From Marsupella aquatica (taxonomy: Eukaryota > Marchantiophyta): DNA of 64,000 nt. Location of the stretch: NCBI GenBank assembly GCA_973895155.1, contig OZ316891.1, forward strand, positions 10,664,001-10,728,000. Reading direction: 5' to 3'. Numbering within the stretch: the first letter of the stretch is position 1; each line of letters opens with the position of its first letter. A program made the translations under genes and the position numbers. Below, piece by piece: positions 24,201 to 37,776 of the stretch. A model generated the notes under the pieces. The model was given only the letters and a program-made list of their open reading frames with translations. It had not been told where the DNA came from and ran no database searches.

Positions 24201-27200
24201 TGAACGCATGGTTTACTTCGAGGGCCTCATCGTCGTTAGGATTTCTCATACCAGTCAAAGTGGTTCAAGAATACCTACCCCAGGCCTCTCATAAAATGGA
24301 TCCACCACAGCAGCAACAGCAATAGATTTCTTTGGAGGACCCATCTGCAAATTATGATTGAGGGAAAAGCCTCATGAATATCTCTTATCGGTTAAAACAT
24401 TAACAATGGACCTCCGGTTTATTAATGTTAGTTATTTTCCCATAAAATAACAGAAAGATTTTATCAAGGAATAATCTCCCTAAAACGATAGTGACAGAAC
24501 TTTTCTTTAGTTAAAAAATATATTTGCAATGTTGATACGGTATCCTGACTCTTGTAAACAGTCTGGCACGCAGTAGATCAATTTTACAAGTTTGAACGAG
24601 GACACAGCATTCTAGTGGTTTTTAAATTCAAAGGACCTAATATGCTTGTTAATCATCTAGAATAACATTTTGGGGATGATGGATATCTTCTGGGAAAATT
24701 AAAAATGATCCACTACCGAATATGTTTCAATGTCCATAACTTCAACTGAGAACTTACAATTGACCCTCTGTGGTAGACAGCTTCAGCTTGTTTTGATCGC
24801 TGTCTTTCAGGGGAGCTCGGAGGAGAAGCTTTTCCACCTTTATCTTTTATTTCCCCAACCCTGAAATTGTAAAGTCCGCAAGAGTGAAGTGCGGACTCAG
24901 GAGGATCTCAACCAAGGCTGTTGATGTGAAGGAATGTTCGGAAGTGTAGAAGAGCCAAAGAAAGTAAAAGGCTGATTTCGCAATAAGTGAAGGGACAGTA
25001 CTCATATTCTTCAAACAAATAGTTGAAATAGTTGAACTTTTTCACACTAAAGTAACAAATCTATTTAATATCACCTGTATCTCACTCTAAATGGCCCTTG
25101 GAATTTCTTAAAATTCAAGAGAGTTAGTGATCTCCTAATTTTAAAAAGTTGTCTCGCTTGTAGGAAATCACCCCGTCACGGCAATTATGAAGAGATTTTG
25201 TCGGGCTTAATTTTTCTCTTTTATATCAGTTTAGTTTCAATTTACGTAACATCAGAATCATTTTCTTGGAATCCTATCCGTTGATACTCCATGAAATCCA
25301 GTATGATCTTTTGGAACTGAACTAGGACCGACTGTGCACATTTCACGGGGTGAAATTGGACGTGCAAAACACGTCAGCAAAAGGGTCATTTAGAGTGAAG
25401 CTCAGCTATTGGTGTAAATGGCCAAGATTTTAGTATCACCAATGAAATCTTAATGGAAATCAGCTAAGTTTACAATAAGTAGAAAAGGAGCAGCATGTAG
25501 TGATGTCCACTGTCACTAAAAGATAAGTTGGTTAATTTTTTCCTGTTAGGAGAATGATCGAACACACCTCATAGGTCGCCTTTGAAATGCTTTGGATAGC
25601 TCACCAATCTGATCTCCACAGTCAGAAAAGTTCTTCCTAAAGTTTTTCTCTTGAGCTTTATCTTCAGCAATAGCTTGCTCATATTCTTCCCGAAACGCAT
25701 CTACCTACATGCGCAGCAGCGCATAACTTTGTCATTGAAAGTCCAAATTTGCAATAACAGAACAATAGAAAGAGGCTTAGTTAGAAAATACATTTGACAT
25801 CAACATGATTATTCTTTTATTTCTACTTTTGAGCTGCAAAAGGATTCTTGTTATACTTTGCAAAATGCTAGGAAACTTGAACAACATTCTACCCAGCATT
25901 TTTTCAATATTGTTAATTTTTAGTATAAGGTGCCAAGGGCAGACCAGTCAACGTTAAAAAACCATTTCCCACAAACAAAGCTTTCCCCAGAAGGTTTGTA
26001 ATCGATGATATGTGATGTGCCTATATTTTCATGTATTAAGAGTAGTGCCTGTATTAGTCATAAACTAACACCCCGCTTAAACCTCCGAGACGCTGGGCAA
26101 GCATACTGGAAGGAGGTGATAGTCTCGGGTTTTTCAACCAGGCACATTATGTGTTTCACAAAGTATTCAATGCTGCACCTTTGATGACTGACAAATTAAG
26201 TCCATTCAGTTAGCTGATTGTTGAAGTGATCTCAAACTTTTCATGAAGAGGCTTTAATCATAACACAAATGACTGCATTTTGTGAACGTAAAATATCTGA
26301 CACCAGTGCGATAAAATCTGAAAGCTAGGAGAAATTAGAGAGCGTCATATAACACTGCATCCCTCACCATTATAGAAAATTGAAAATTTGTTATGTTATT
26401 TTCAGTGAAGGTTGCAACGTTAAACGTAATTATATCCATAATCTACAACCTGTGTGGATGAGCTCACCTCACGTCTGAATTCTGTGAGAGCACTCACGGA
26501 CTGAGCCTTGGCAGATTTTAGGTTCTCCATCATCTTGCTCAACTGTACCTCTCTTCTCTCATCAGCAAACTCCTCCACTTCCACATTAACCCCAAAGCGA
26601 GTAATGCTCTCCTCAATCGCAGTACACTTCACCTCATCCTATAAATAAACAACGGTTTTACTTCTGTTCTTCACAAAATGCCTGAGTGTAACATTTTGGG
26701 CAAGCTCATTGGCCTGGTCACAACAATGCAATCTCCGCACAAACAAGGCGCCCATTGCAAATAGCAACAAAATAGTTTACGTCACATTAGGGAAACAAGT
26801 TAAAACGTTTTACTTGAAGTCTCTGGTTGAATAGGTCAAGAACTTCTTTATCAAAACTGCTGGTCATTTCTTGAATGTCACTAACTAGTTTTCTTTGCTC
26901 CGCTTCCTGTCCACGGATCTTTTTCTCCTTTTCTTCTTTGATTTGCTGAAAAGAGGTATCCCCATTGTACAATATAAGAAACCATGGTAGAATGCAGCTC
27001 TTCCAACAAGACTCAATACAATGGTGAGTTGCTTCGTGTAGGAGAGGCACTGGGTTTGTTCCCCACCAAGAAATTTTGAAAATGATATTCTTTTGAGTGA
27101 TCGTTTAGATGCCGAATCCCAACACAACCAAACCATTTCGCCTAACTGTGTAATTTCTTGCAATAGTATTTTAAGAGGTCTAGTGATTGAAAAGTACACA

Positions 27201-30200
27201 TGATCAGCTAAATACCCTTCAAACCCAGGTTTAATTTAGTGTTAGCTCATGAAAATATATGAAATAAATGTAAAACATATGTAAATACAGGAATTATATT
27301 TAAATGCTACGAATTAGACAAGAGTAATTAAACTAAAGTATGCATGTTCAGATAACTATGCATTTTGCCCCTAGATCGAAGGTGAGTCTGACGTGAGTAC
27401 TTAAGAAATCAATGACTGTAATTTGCCCTTGTCTAAATAGTGATACAAAACGTTTGCAGTTTTCTAGTAGATATGTCAATGAAACACCTGCCGGGAAACT
27501 CAATTGGGGTACATTACTTTTTGATTCTCACGTCCTTAATCAACAGGTTCAGTTGAAGTTACCTTCAGCATCAGATCAAATTCTTTCACCTCCTTATGTT
27601 GCTCCTTTGTAAACCCTTTTGGATTTCCCAACATCCACTTCGGTCGCTGGATTTCAGACTCAACAGACAAAACCTCAACCTTCTTCTCTAACTTACCTCC
27701 CATCATGTCTAATAGTGCCCGCTCTGCAGCATCATTACCTGCTCTTAACCTGCACATTTAAATTTAAGACAAACACCCGTAAGCCACCATTACTTGGCCA
27801 GTGTATGTCCATCTCACATGCCTATGCTCAGATAGATTAGTCAATTCAAATAAAAATTCTTCAATCAGAATGGAGACCGATTTTGGGTTCATATCATTCC
27901 CAACGTTTTTGTACCTCAACATCCAGACTAATCACGACCCGAGAAAAAGTTTGGTCCAGCTTCCCTTACCCTTTGAATCTAGGGGATTGGGCTGATGCTT
28001 ACCTCTTTTGCTCCTCTTCAATTTTACGTTGCTCTTCAGCTTTTGCTCGCTCAGCTTTATTCAAGTATTTTTGAACCAAAACTTCTTCGTTCTTTACCTC
28101 AAAAATATCTGGCATTCCCTGAAATGATATGCATAACGCATTTTGATACATCAGTCTTGATTGACACGGTTATTACGCATCATTGTTGATAAAAGAGAAG
28201 TCCAAATTCGTCGATCAAACTTTCCGGAATATTCTGCAGAGCATCATTCTCAAAGCATGGATATTGGATTGTGCCCTTAATCTTGAAAATATTTGGCTCG
28301 ATAAGAAGAGACCCTGAATGCATTTTGAGAAACCCTTCTTAGATTTTCTTGACTTTTCCTTGAAGATGAAAACCACCACATTATCAACTTTCGTGAGATA
28401 ATCTTCTTGAGGTCTTGAAAGGATATTATCATCTGAGAACATGGTGTACAAACGTTCAAGGAAGGAATTCACTTACTTCAATTGATTCATTGAGAGCTTG
28501 GAATGGAAAGTCCCCCTGCCCTCCAAGCATTCTATGCAGCTCTTTGATCCTAACCCGCATCTCAGCTATCTTTGAAATGAGCTGAATCTTGTTCTGTTTA
28601 GTTGACTGCATCTTTGTATTAAATGCTGCTCTGATCTCCTGAAGTTGTAAGTAAAGCAAATAACGCTGCAACACAATCTCTGTATTAGCATGCATGGAAG
28701 GTTCCTCGATCCTGTGGAACATCAATTTGCCCGATCGTAATTGTTGATGTGGAGGGGTCACGGACCAACCCAACACAGTCCTCCATTATCCTCTCAATCT
28801 CGAAGAGTCAATCTTAGCCTACGTAGGACGGATTATGAGAACTTCTGGAGATTCTCGTCTAACCTCCAGCCAGGGTTCAATGTGGTTGTATTCGGACAAC
28901 CACGCATGTGAACCCTCACGAGTACACATACTTTGTTGATTTTCGTGTTTGAACGAGAGAGAAACAATCATTTTTCAAGTACAGCCGACGCATACAGTAC
29001 CCCACTAATTCCCTGTTGACCGAGTCAAACACAAACCCTCATGTAAGTCTCAAATGATATAACTTAACAAATCCTCGGACATGCTTAAACACTATTTGCC
29101 TGAGGAGAAACACATTCTTGATAGGTATTTCGACATTTTTTACCCTGGGAACCTGAAGGGTAAGCATATTTTTGCCCCTTGCCTGGTCGGAAGCAATTCT
29201 AAAAATCTTACTTGTAAACGTTTTCGCTTTGAAGTAGTCAGCTCAAAAGTTCCATATAAAAAGGTCTCGGCGGGGGCAGTCTCGGTGATGTAGAGTTCAA
29301 CTTCCTCATCATCATCGGTGTCAAGAACCGTGGGAAGGACGGTAGGAGCCCCTGAAGCCGCAGGAGGTGGTGCTGGGGCTGTAACATCTGTACCCACGTT
29401 TGCAGCAGGCTCTGCTTCACTGGTAGGACTCTTTGCTGCGGTGGGATCTTTCGAGATGCTTCCCCGTCGACTCCCACCATGTTCAGTCTCTCCAGAATTT
29501 GCCTTTGCCTCTGCAGCCAAAGACTCTTCAACTGAGTCATTTTCCTCCAAGGTATTGTCATCCTTGCTTCGGCCTGTTTGGTCTCCTTCTGTGGGCATGT
29601 CTGATGCACTGCTTTCTTCAAACCGAGCTGCCTCAAATGCAGCACTTTGAGCAGCCTCTAATGCAGCCTGGTCTGCTGCCTGCTTTACAGCAAGCTCGGC
29701 TGCTTCTCTTGCTAACCTCTTATTTAATTGTTTAATGTAGTGCCATTCTCGTATTTCTACAATCCGGATTTGTTTCGCAAGGTCGGCCAAATGGAGATTA
29801 AATCCGCACTCCTTGAGTATTGGAAAGCTTTGAACTGCATGTCCCGTGACAAAAGGGTAAAGATATACCTCTGTACAGGACACACGAAAGAAGGATTTGA
29901 TGCAGAAGTCAGTAAACCTTCTAGAATCCTACAAATGTGTATAAATAAACGCTCAATTCTATGTGGATAACACTTTATGACACTGTACTAACTCAGAAGT
30001 ACATGGAAAGCACGTAAACTTCAAGCAGATGATACAATTTAGGGCTGGACTACAGGACTTTGCAACACCTACCAGGATCTTGCATCGACCCATAGCATTC
30101 CTGCTTGATGCGCTCCACTAACACATCCTTTTTCAAGTCACTGTACCTCACCTGCTTGCAAAACCTGGATTTGAAATAAGCAAATCTCTCGCAAGTTTCA

Positions 30201-33200
30201 GAACCTGCAGAAATGCTCCTATTTCAACCATCACATTACAGTGTAGAGCTAATTCTTCTTTTCCAAATTTAACGCAAAAGAAGCTGCCATGTATAAAGCA
30301 TGATACAACCAACATTAGTATCTGAGAATGGGTACCTCTTCTATTACTGCATTCACTTTTTTTTGCAACTCTTTTCGCAGGTTTCTCTCGAGATCCAAAT
30401 CCACAAGTAGCTCTTGTGGTGATAGCTTTTCTAATTCTGGAGCCTGATAACGGAAAAGCTGTCATGTGATCAGGGATATTTCTTTTGCAAGGTTTGTTGG
30501 TTTACACTAATCTTGAAACTGTAAAAGACAAAGAAGAAACTAAGCAGCGGGGTAATGGCAATACTTGTAAGTTTTTATCGTACAACTCTTGAAACTCTTG
30601 TTTCAGTACTTGAACTTGACGCTGTAACTCCATCCTATAAGGTTGCCCTGCTAACATATATCTGCCCAGAGAAGCCGGCCAAGATTGGTTAACACATAGT
30701 CTCCATAATTTGCCTTTTGTTTGGCTGTGTATCAATGCCACCTACGAGAACAATCGGCTGAACGAAGAGGAAAGGTGTAGGGGAGAAATTTACACCCATG
30801 ACAGCGAGTTGTACAGGGAAAGAAGCCCACAAGCGAGACAACTATTAGAAACATTTTCTCTGAGGACTGTCCAGTGTATCAGATTCCCGAGCACCTAAAC
30901 GGAGAGCTTGATTAGATTCACTACCTTGCTTCCACGTTTTGTTCGTGCTTCTGCACAACTGATAGCTCGTCTGCTATGCGAATCTCAGATTCAATGCTGA
31001 CCCGTGAAGTCCTTTTGGATGGCGGTAGGTCCCCTGTATGAACACAGGACTGACTACAGGATCAATCATTTTTGCCAACATATACGACCATAATCTAGCA
31101 TTGAAAACACTTAGCGTACTACTAGTATAGGGGTAAGCATCAGGAGTCTTTCGAAATCTCTCTCAAGGAGTAAACCCGACACAATGCACACATTGATGTA
31201 GAACTGCTATGACATCCACTCCTCCCAACATCCAGATTCAAACATGACACCTAAAACTAGTTTCCAGGAATTAGACTAACCTAACTTTCAACATTTAAAT
31301 CAATATGACGTCTAGATAACAGTATCAAGACTTGAATTTATCTAATTTGCCTGGTGTTGAACGGGTGATTAGTACTCTAGCTATATGTGTAATATCTCGT
31401 TTGAACTGAAAATTATTGGGGTCCTTGGTCAAAAGTTAAGGTCTTCAGTGAAATCAGTTGAACTCCAAAATCTCAACAACCTCACTGAAAGCAAATGAGA
31501 GACCTACCAACAGCGGGTGGCTTTCCTTTTCGTAATCCACAATTGTTTGTGTCACAACAAAATATGACCCCACTGGCCCCTCCTGTATATATTTTTCCAT
31601 TGACTATAGCCAAGCACGTTATTCCTCCAGTGAAGGCATCATACAACCGGTGATCCAAAACTCGTTGGGGTGTATGCAGAGGGTCAAATACACGGCTTCG
31701 AATCTGAACTGCTCCATCTTCACCTCCAGTAATCAGCACAGCCTCGAAAGCACCCAATACTGCAGTAAAGAACTTATTCTCAGCCACTACATAACAGATG
31801 CATATCGCATGGAAATTGCAATCCAAGCAGGACGCGAACATCTACCTTGATTTAAAATGGCAACCAGTTATCCCGACAGTTGGTTCCGGAGGAAGAGAAG
31901 GGACTAGGCATTTTCCTTTTCTGCTACACTACCGAATGAATTATTTCAGTGTCGAGGTCCAACCTGCATTGTGATACCTCTGAATTTGCTAAAGTAGTCT
32001 AGAAGGCACAAGGAAAATGACTAGGGGCCATGACAAACTGTTAATAATCTAGAGTGCCACCTTTTTTCTCGTTGAAGTTTGGTTTCATTACCAAGGGTCG
32101 AGCCAGACTTTTGATGCCCTGGCACATTGAAGTGTGGGGCATGAGCTGAGGCCTCACTTCCTGTCCATGCACTAAGATTTTCTGGGAGTCTGTACTGTTG
32201 TAGCTTCTTGTCTGCCCCAAAACCCCATACAACCTTTCTCTCGACCTCCTCTTTTTCCAAATAATATGTCCCAGAAGCCATGGCATTAAGAGGCACTGGG
32301 ATTCGAAAGCTGCATCAACAACCATGTTTCAGCATCCAATGAAAACAAACAGGTCATCATACAGAAGAATTTATATTGCGTTTTCGATCTTTGCGGCCAA
32401 AAGTCAAAGATTCTTCTGCATGCCGATGAAGGTCGATCTCAAACTTATGTAGAGGAGTATCTGGATACCTGATTTGTCTTAGTATCTTGCTATCTATGAA
32501 AAGGCTGCCTCCAGGACTTCTTGCAACAGGCACTTTGAGCTTCACGATTTCTCCACGAGCCAATGAAAGCAACACATATAAGTCCTCCGAACCTGTCTTT
32601 CAGATTACAACACATAATAACAAATAATCAGTTCCGAATTTGTTGACTTTCTATCATTTCGTTCCAATTCCTTGTTTATTTTGAATGACTTTCAATTCAT
32701 CAAACTGTGATTAGTAACCTTCCCATTAGACATTTAGATTCACAACGATCTTAGCTTCTGCTTTGGTATTCTGTAGTCGGTTTCTGCGTTTTTCAAATTG
32801 AAACAAAGTGTACCTGTCTGTCCAACCACTCACTCCCAACACCAATTGATGAACGGTGGCTCAAAGAACATTTTTCAAGCTTGCTTTTTGGGACGACAAA
32901 TGTATGCATCTCATTTGGTACAAGCATGAGTCCATTCTATACATCATTAAAATACCCCCTTCTATCCAACACTGCCCTTACAAAGTAGGGACAAGTCTGG
33001 TTAGTACCTTGAACAGGTATATCCCATGTATGAGCCAAAATAGGGTTCTTCAATTCCGCATAACCCAGCAACTCTAGATCCTCAAAATCATATGACTTAT
33101 TAAGCAGGAAGAAGAAGCGCCCATCTTCCTTCGATGCAGCTACTACAAATGCCTCGTTTCCGCTGAAGCTAATCTGATCATACGAGAAGTTAGTGAAAGT

Positions 33201-36200
33201 CCATGCATGATAGAGCAAACAATCTTAAAATTCCTTATCAACACAAGGACTCTAGATGACCACTGATTTTACCTGGTCGAGCGAACCAGAATGCAGCTTC
33301 ATATACAAAACAACTGCGGATCGACCAATATGGTCTACTTTGAGAACGTTAAGGGCACCATTTGCTGCTCCAATCGCCACAACATTCTGTGAGCAAAGCA
33401 ATTTTAGTATAATTGAAGTTCATCTGGCATCACAGTAAATTCTCTCTCATTTAAGATTCTGTGTCTCCGATATCGCTATGACAAAAAGGGTGGAGCACAA
33501 ACTCGTCATATAGAAAGGTGAACACGTTCCGAAACCTTCCTGCTTTGAGGCCGTCGTGATGAGTTAAGCGTTCAAGTAATGATATCTAGAAGTTCATGAT
33601 TCGCATATACAAGAGAGAGAGACATTCACAAGATCCAATATTCTTCGAGGACTTATTACATGTTTGTCACTCGTAGCGAGGCATGTTTGAGCAGCTTCAA
33701 GATATAGCCGTGAAACCTCTTTTCCCCGATCTGAAGTCCAACTTCGTACTGTACCATCGTTCCCGGCAGTCACCATGAACTTTGCCCCTCTGTCAAATTG
33801 CAGGCTCTTGTCTCAGTAAGCTGTTTCCAAACAGTTTTCCAGAAGTACCACAAAAGAACGACAAGTACCAAACACACAACAAAGAGATAGAAGGTAAGGA
33901 TATACTTAGTGACTGGACTTAAGTGAGGCAAATACTGCAAACTAAAAGAATCTGCTGACTGCAGTAACCGAGTTTGTGTAAAAAGCATGCCACCTTATAA
34001 AGCCAATCGCCAGTATTGCCCCATCATGGAAATCACTCTCCCAATCAATCTCCGCCCCTCTCTCAATACTAGTAAGAGTTGGCAACAAGTCCGGAGATGT
34101 GGCCCTCAGTTGTGATTCCATATTGTTTTGATTCACCTTTACTGTTAAGATCAGGCCACTTGAAGCTCCAACTAACAGCTGCAAGCCATCACTTCTGTAT
34201 TGCATGCTTCTTACATGGGGCACGTTCAAAGCGAGCTCACACACAACTCTGGACACGCACTCCAAGCTAGCACCGGTCTTATAATCTTCACTCTCATCAT
34301 GCTTCTCATCATCTCTCCCTCTCCTTTTTTTCCTCTTGTTCTTCTTCTCGCCTTTCTTCTTTTTGGGTTTCTTTTCTTCTATGGGCTCTTTGGATACGAC
34401 AATCCATCGCATGCGCCCTGCTTCTCCAACCACCACAACGTGCCCATCTTGGGCACACATGTGAGTGATCCTTCCCACCTCTTCAAGAGCGATTAGGAAT
34501 TTCCATTTTGTCGCTGCAACTTTATTCTCCTCTTTGATCTCGTCGTTTTTTTCTTCTTGCTTTTCATCGTGTCTACGCTTTTTCTTTTGGTCTACTTCTT
34601 TTGTTTGTGAAGCAATCTTTACTGGCGGAGGAGGCTTCACATTAAAAGAAAGTACCACACCCTTCATACAGCCTACATAAATGATGTCACTATGTGTTGC
34701 CCAAGTATGGCTGTGAGGAGCATACTGGTCAGCAACGAGTTGCTTCCCCGTGAAAATGGTCCTCTGCGAATTTAAATGTGGATCCACAACTTAGCCTCTG
34801 ACGCTTTAGCCAGCTCTGTTTATTGCTACACTTAGCTTCTATAATGGACTCCACTATCCCAAACAGCTGCAGCTAAGTGTTCAACTAACCATGAAGCACG
34901 TCAACAAATATACGTTTTTCAACGAAAGGCACAGGGAGGGGCTTACATGGAAGCTCCTGTGGAACGTCCATAGATGGAGTTGGCCACTCCCACTAATGCA
35001 CACACGATCAGGTGATACGGGACTAAAACTCATATACTCAACACACCAGTCAATTTCTGCTTGTATACATTTAACCACCGTTCCTTTCTCTTTGTCTACG
35101 TCCCAAAGAATCTGCACACCAATGCCCAACCCAGAAAAAATTTGTTGTGATAAAGTCGAATTCATATCATTCCAAGACCTGCTCTTATATGGTTGGATCA
35201 GTCTCACGGAAATCAACATACTACTGTAGATGCCTTTCAAATGATTGTCACATCTCGTTCGTACTAACATAGGATACAATGATTGGACAAAACCCTAAAC
35301 TCCGCTGTTCTCTTAGATATCCAGAAAATATACGAATTTGTAGAGTCTTTACCTACAGTTCATGTTGATAATGTATGACAGAAACAAATTAAGCCATCCC
35401 AATTTGGCTATGTTTGCAGCCCTAAACCAATCATTGTAGTCACGTAGGACTAATTGCAGTTCCCTACACGTAAAGGGGCGAGAAAACCATGAATGCAAGA
35501 CTTATTCACCATGTAGTATGCATGAAATGTGTACCAGCCTAAAGTCAGGCTCTCGAGAGGCAGTACACAATCGAGACCCATCAGCTGAGAAGGCAATAGC
35601 AGTGACTTCCATCTCTGCTACCTCTGCAATTTCAAGCAGAAATCGTACATTGACAAATTGCGCAATGGAGTGTATAGACGATGACTGAATTGATCAGCTC
35701 CAAAATGCATGCTAGACTGCAAACTAAACTTGAATTTCCAGGAAAAGAAAGTTACCCGTCAGAGATGCCACTACGGTGTTTGTCCCACAATCAAAAATAT
35801 GTACCAAAGGCTTCAAACCCTGAGAATCAATGGTGAATGTGAGGTTGTGCACTTGTCCATTGAGACTCACAAAGAGATCGGAAATTAAAAAACAAGGCAC
35901 CATAAAAGCCCAAAGCCAAAGAGATTTCTCCGCTACTGGATTAGACACTTTTACTGCTTTCGTAAAAACCATACACACTTGCACGGAGAACTACAGTCTC
36001 AAATGATCCACTATTTCCGAAAGTCCGCAATTTCCGCACCTCAATCCAACTATTAAGCAATTATGTTGTGAAGTTTCTATTGATGGAGGTGCTGGGACGA
36101 GCAATCACCCACTTCCCAGATAGGGAACTAACCAACCTTCTCAGCAAATGCAACATAGTCTAGTGCTGGCTGATACGCTGTGGTAGAAAACCCATAGCCC

Positions 36201-36571
36201 GTGCCCCACATGAGATGTTTGTTGGCACCACCCGAGAGGGAGTAGTAGACCAGAGAGTTGCCACATACTCCCAGGGCTGAACTTTGGGACGCGTAATGGA
36301 GTTGGGTTCCATGATAGCCAAAGGCAAACCTGCAAAACAGCCAGCCTATTATTTCATCACCATTTATTCTCTTTAATATTGTAGTAGGAGATATTCTAAA
36401 GAGTAGATTGTCTCTGATATGCATCTAAGTCGTCTTGGCTACAGCTCACCTTTTGGCTAGAGCTTACAGAATTTTATCTGACTCGAACTCTCCACATCTC
36501 CTATTTTCCCTTATTCCAATCTCTTATGGGAACGTAGTAAGTACCGAATATTGACTTACTCACTCTTTCAT
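21226..36571 (-). CDS. CFAP43: Cilia- and flagella-associated protein 43 (WD-repeat and coiled-coil axonemal protein)
   Basis: Axonemal protein of the CFAP43/CFAP44 tether complex that links inner-arm dynein f to the doublet; here it would serve motile sperm. Resolved exons (minus strand, 5' first): 36137-36329, 35756-35819, 35535-35623, 34947-35111, 33994-34763, 33630-33789, 33273-33386, 33008-33173, 32469-32592, 32092-32309, 31508-31759, 30925-31033, 30565-30647, 30336-30443, 30073-30151, 29212-29870, 28477-28665, 28003-28118, 27563-27749, 26814-26945, 26468-26638, 25568-25704, 24758-24860, 24279-24344, 23881-24061, 23549-23727, 22360-22479, 21980-22152, 21677-21754, 21226-21455. That gives about 1,800 residues. 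The N-terminal half has two WD propellers (AFGYHGTQLHY, SADGSRLCTASREPDF); the C-terminal half is coiled coil with family blocks IKQECYGSM, RALLDMMGG and ELSKAFQRRP. Linking exons near 30650-30925 and 22480-23549 are unresolved. The start at 36571 is a proposed tiny exon. Confidence 0.82.
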
Positions 36572-37776
36572 GTACTAACTGAACTTAAATTAAATTAAAT
36601 ACTTGGTCCAGTGGCTCGAAGCGTCTAGTGGACTCTCAAATCATTCGGTTAAACTCTGTTTTTCGAGTGTCAGGCTGGTAGTAAGTAGAGTATACTGCTT
36701 GGAGCTTTCATATGTCCAGGATAGACCGGTGGACAATTTCCCCTGTACGGTGAGAATCCTCTTGCCTGGTAAGGCAGAAGGCAACTAATTTGGACTGGCA
36801 GAGAAATTTGGCAGAACTGCGGGGCATTTCACCTCTCCTTTTCTACTTCACATTCTGACCGTCTGTGGGCATTCCACTACGAGAGGACTGAATTTATTTT
36901 GTAATCCATTCTTCACTGTGCACAGCTTCAATTGTACTCTTCCAATCATGTATTGAGCCAAAAGGCCTCAATAATAACACTCTCGTGTCTCATCTCCCTC
37001 TTGGATCGCAGTATTCCAAATGCCAATTACTCATTTAGATACAGATTCTATGATTCGTTCCACTCAATTCATTTATTCATTCGGGCTATATCCCATGGAT
37101 GCTTCTATCGAGAGCTTGCATTCAGTCTTGCTAATTTCTTGGGATTCTTTCAGTCAATTCTTCATTCAGTCATTTGGTCGTACTTTCTTGCAGATTCCTG
37201 CCGGTGGTTTGATCGATCTTTCATTCATGGAACGCTGTTGCTGATTCCCTTGGACAATTTCAGGTGAATCCTTCATGCACTCAATGATACATTCGAGCTG
37301 ATTTTGGATTACTTCATTCAATTCATGCATTGGTGCAATTATTCAGACGATTTTAAGCTACAATTGGCATCAGTGTACCAGAGTCCAGTCTCGCGAAATC
37401 TTACTCATAAACGAGATTGCCGGCAGGTGCTCCAGAAGAAATTGACATCGTTCCTCAACTCCGTAGACCAATACCACTCCACGACCGCGGAACTCGTCCA
37501 GTCAGAATAATGTTACCTTTTCATCTTGAATTTATCTTTGCCCATGTGCGCTTGATGCACACACACCTTCCTCATCGCTCCATTTCTGTTCAGGGAGGCC
37601 CTCCTTCTCCTCCGAACGCCTTGCATTGTGGTAAAATGGTAATCCAGAACAGCTTATGTCCGGTCCCTGCTTGTTATTTACATCCTTATTATGTTTTTGT
37701 CGCTACGAACAAACCTCTCTCTGCATTAAACAATCACGGGCGTTTTACCTTCTAGGTCTATGGAAAGGAATTCGAC
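36572..37776. other. CFAP43 upstream spacer
   Basis: This lies between the proposed CFAP43 start and the left inverted-repeat arm, so it should hold its proximal promoter or 5' UTR. It contains scattered TTCATTCA-type low-complexity words around 37040-37180 and open frames of up to 112 codons that look like chance. I see no gene. Confidence 0.4.

Noticed and set aside
36600-36690. tRNA-like or SINE-like segment (GGTCCAGTGGCTCGAAG, later TTTTTCGAGTGTC)
   Set aside because: The two words resemble A and B boxes, but no acceptor stem or cloverleaf could be folded by eye and no SINE tail is present.
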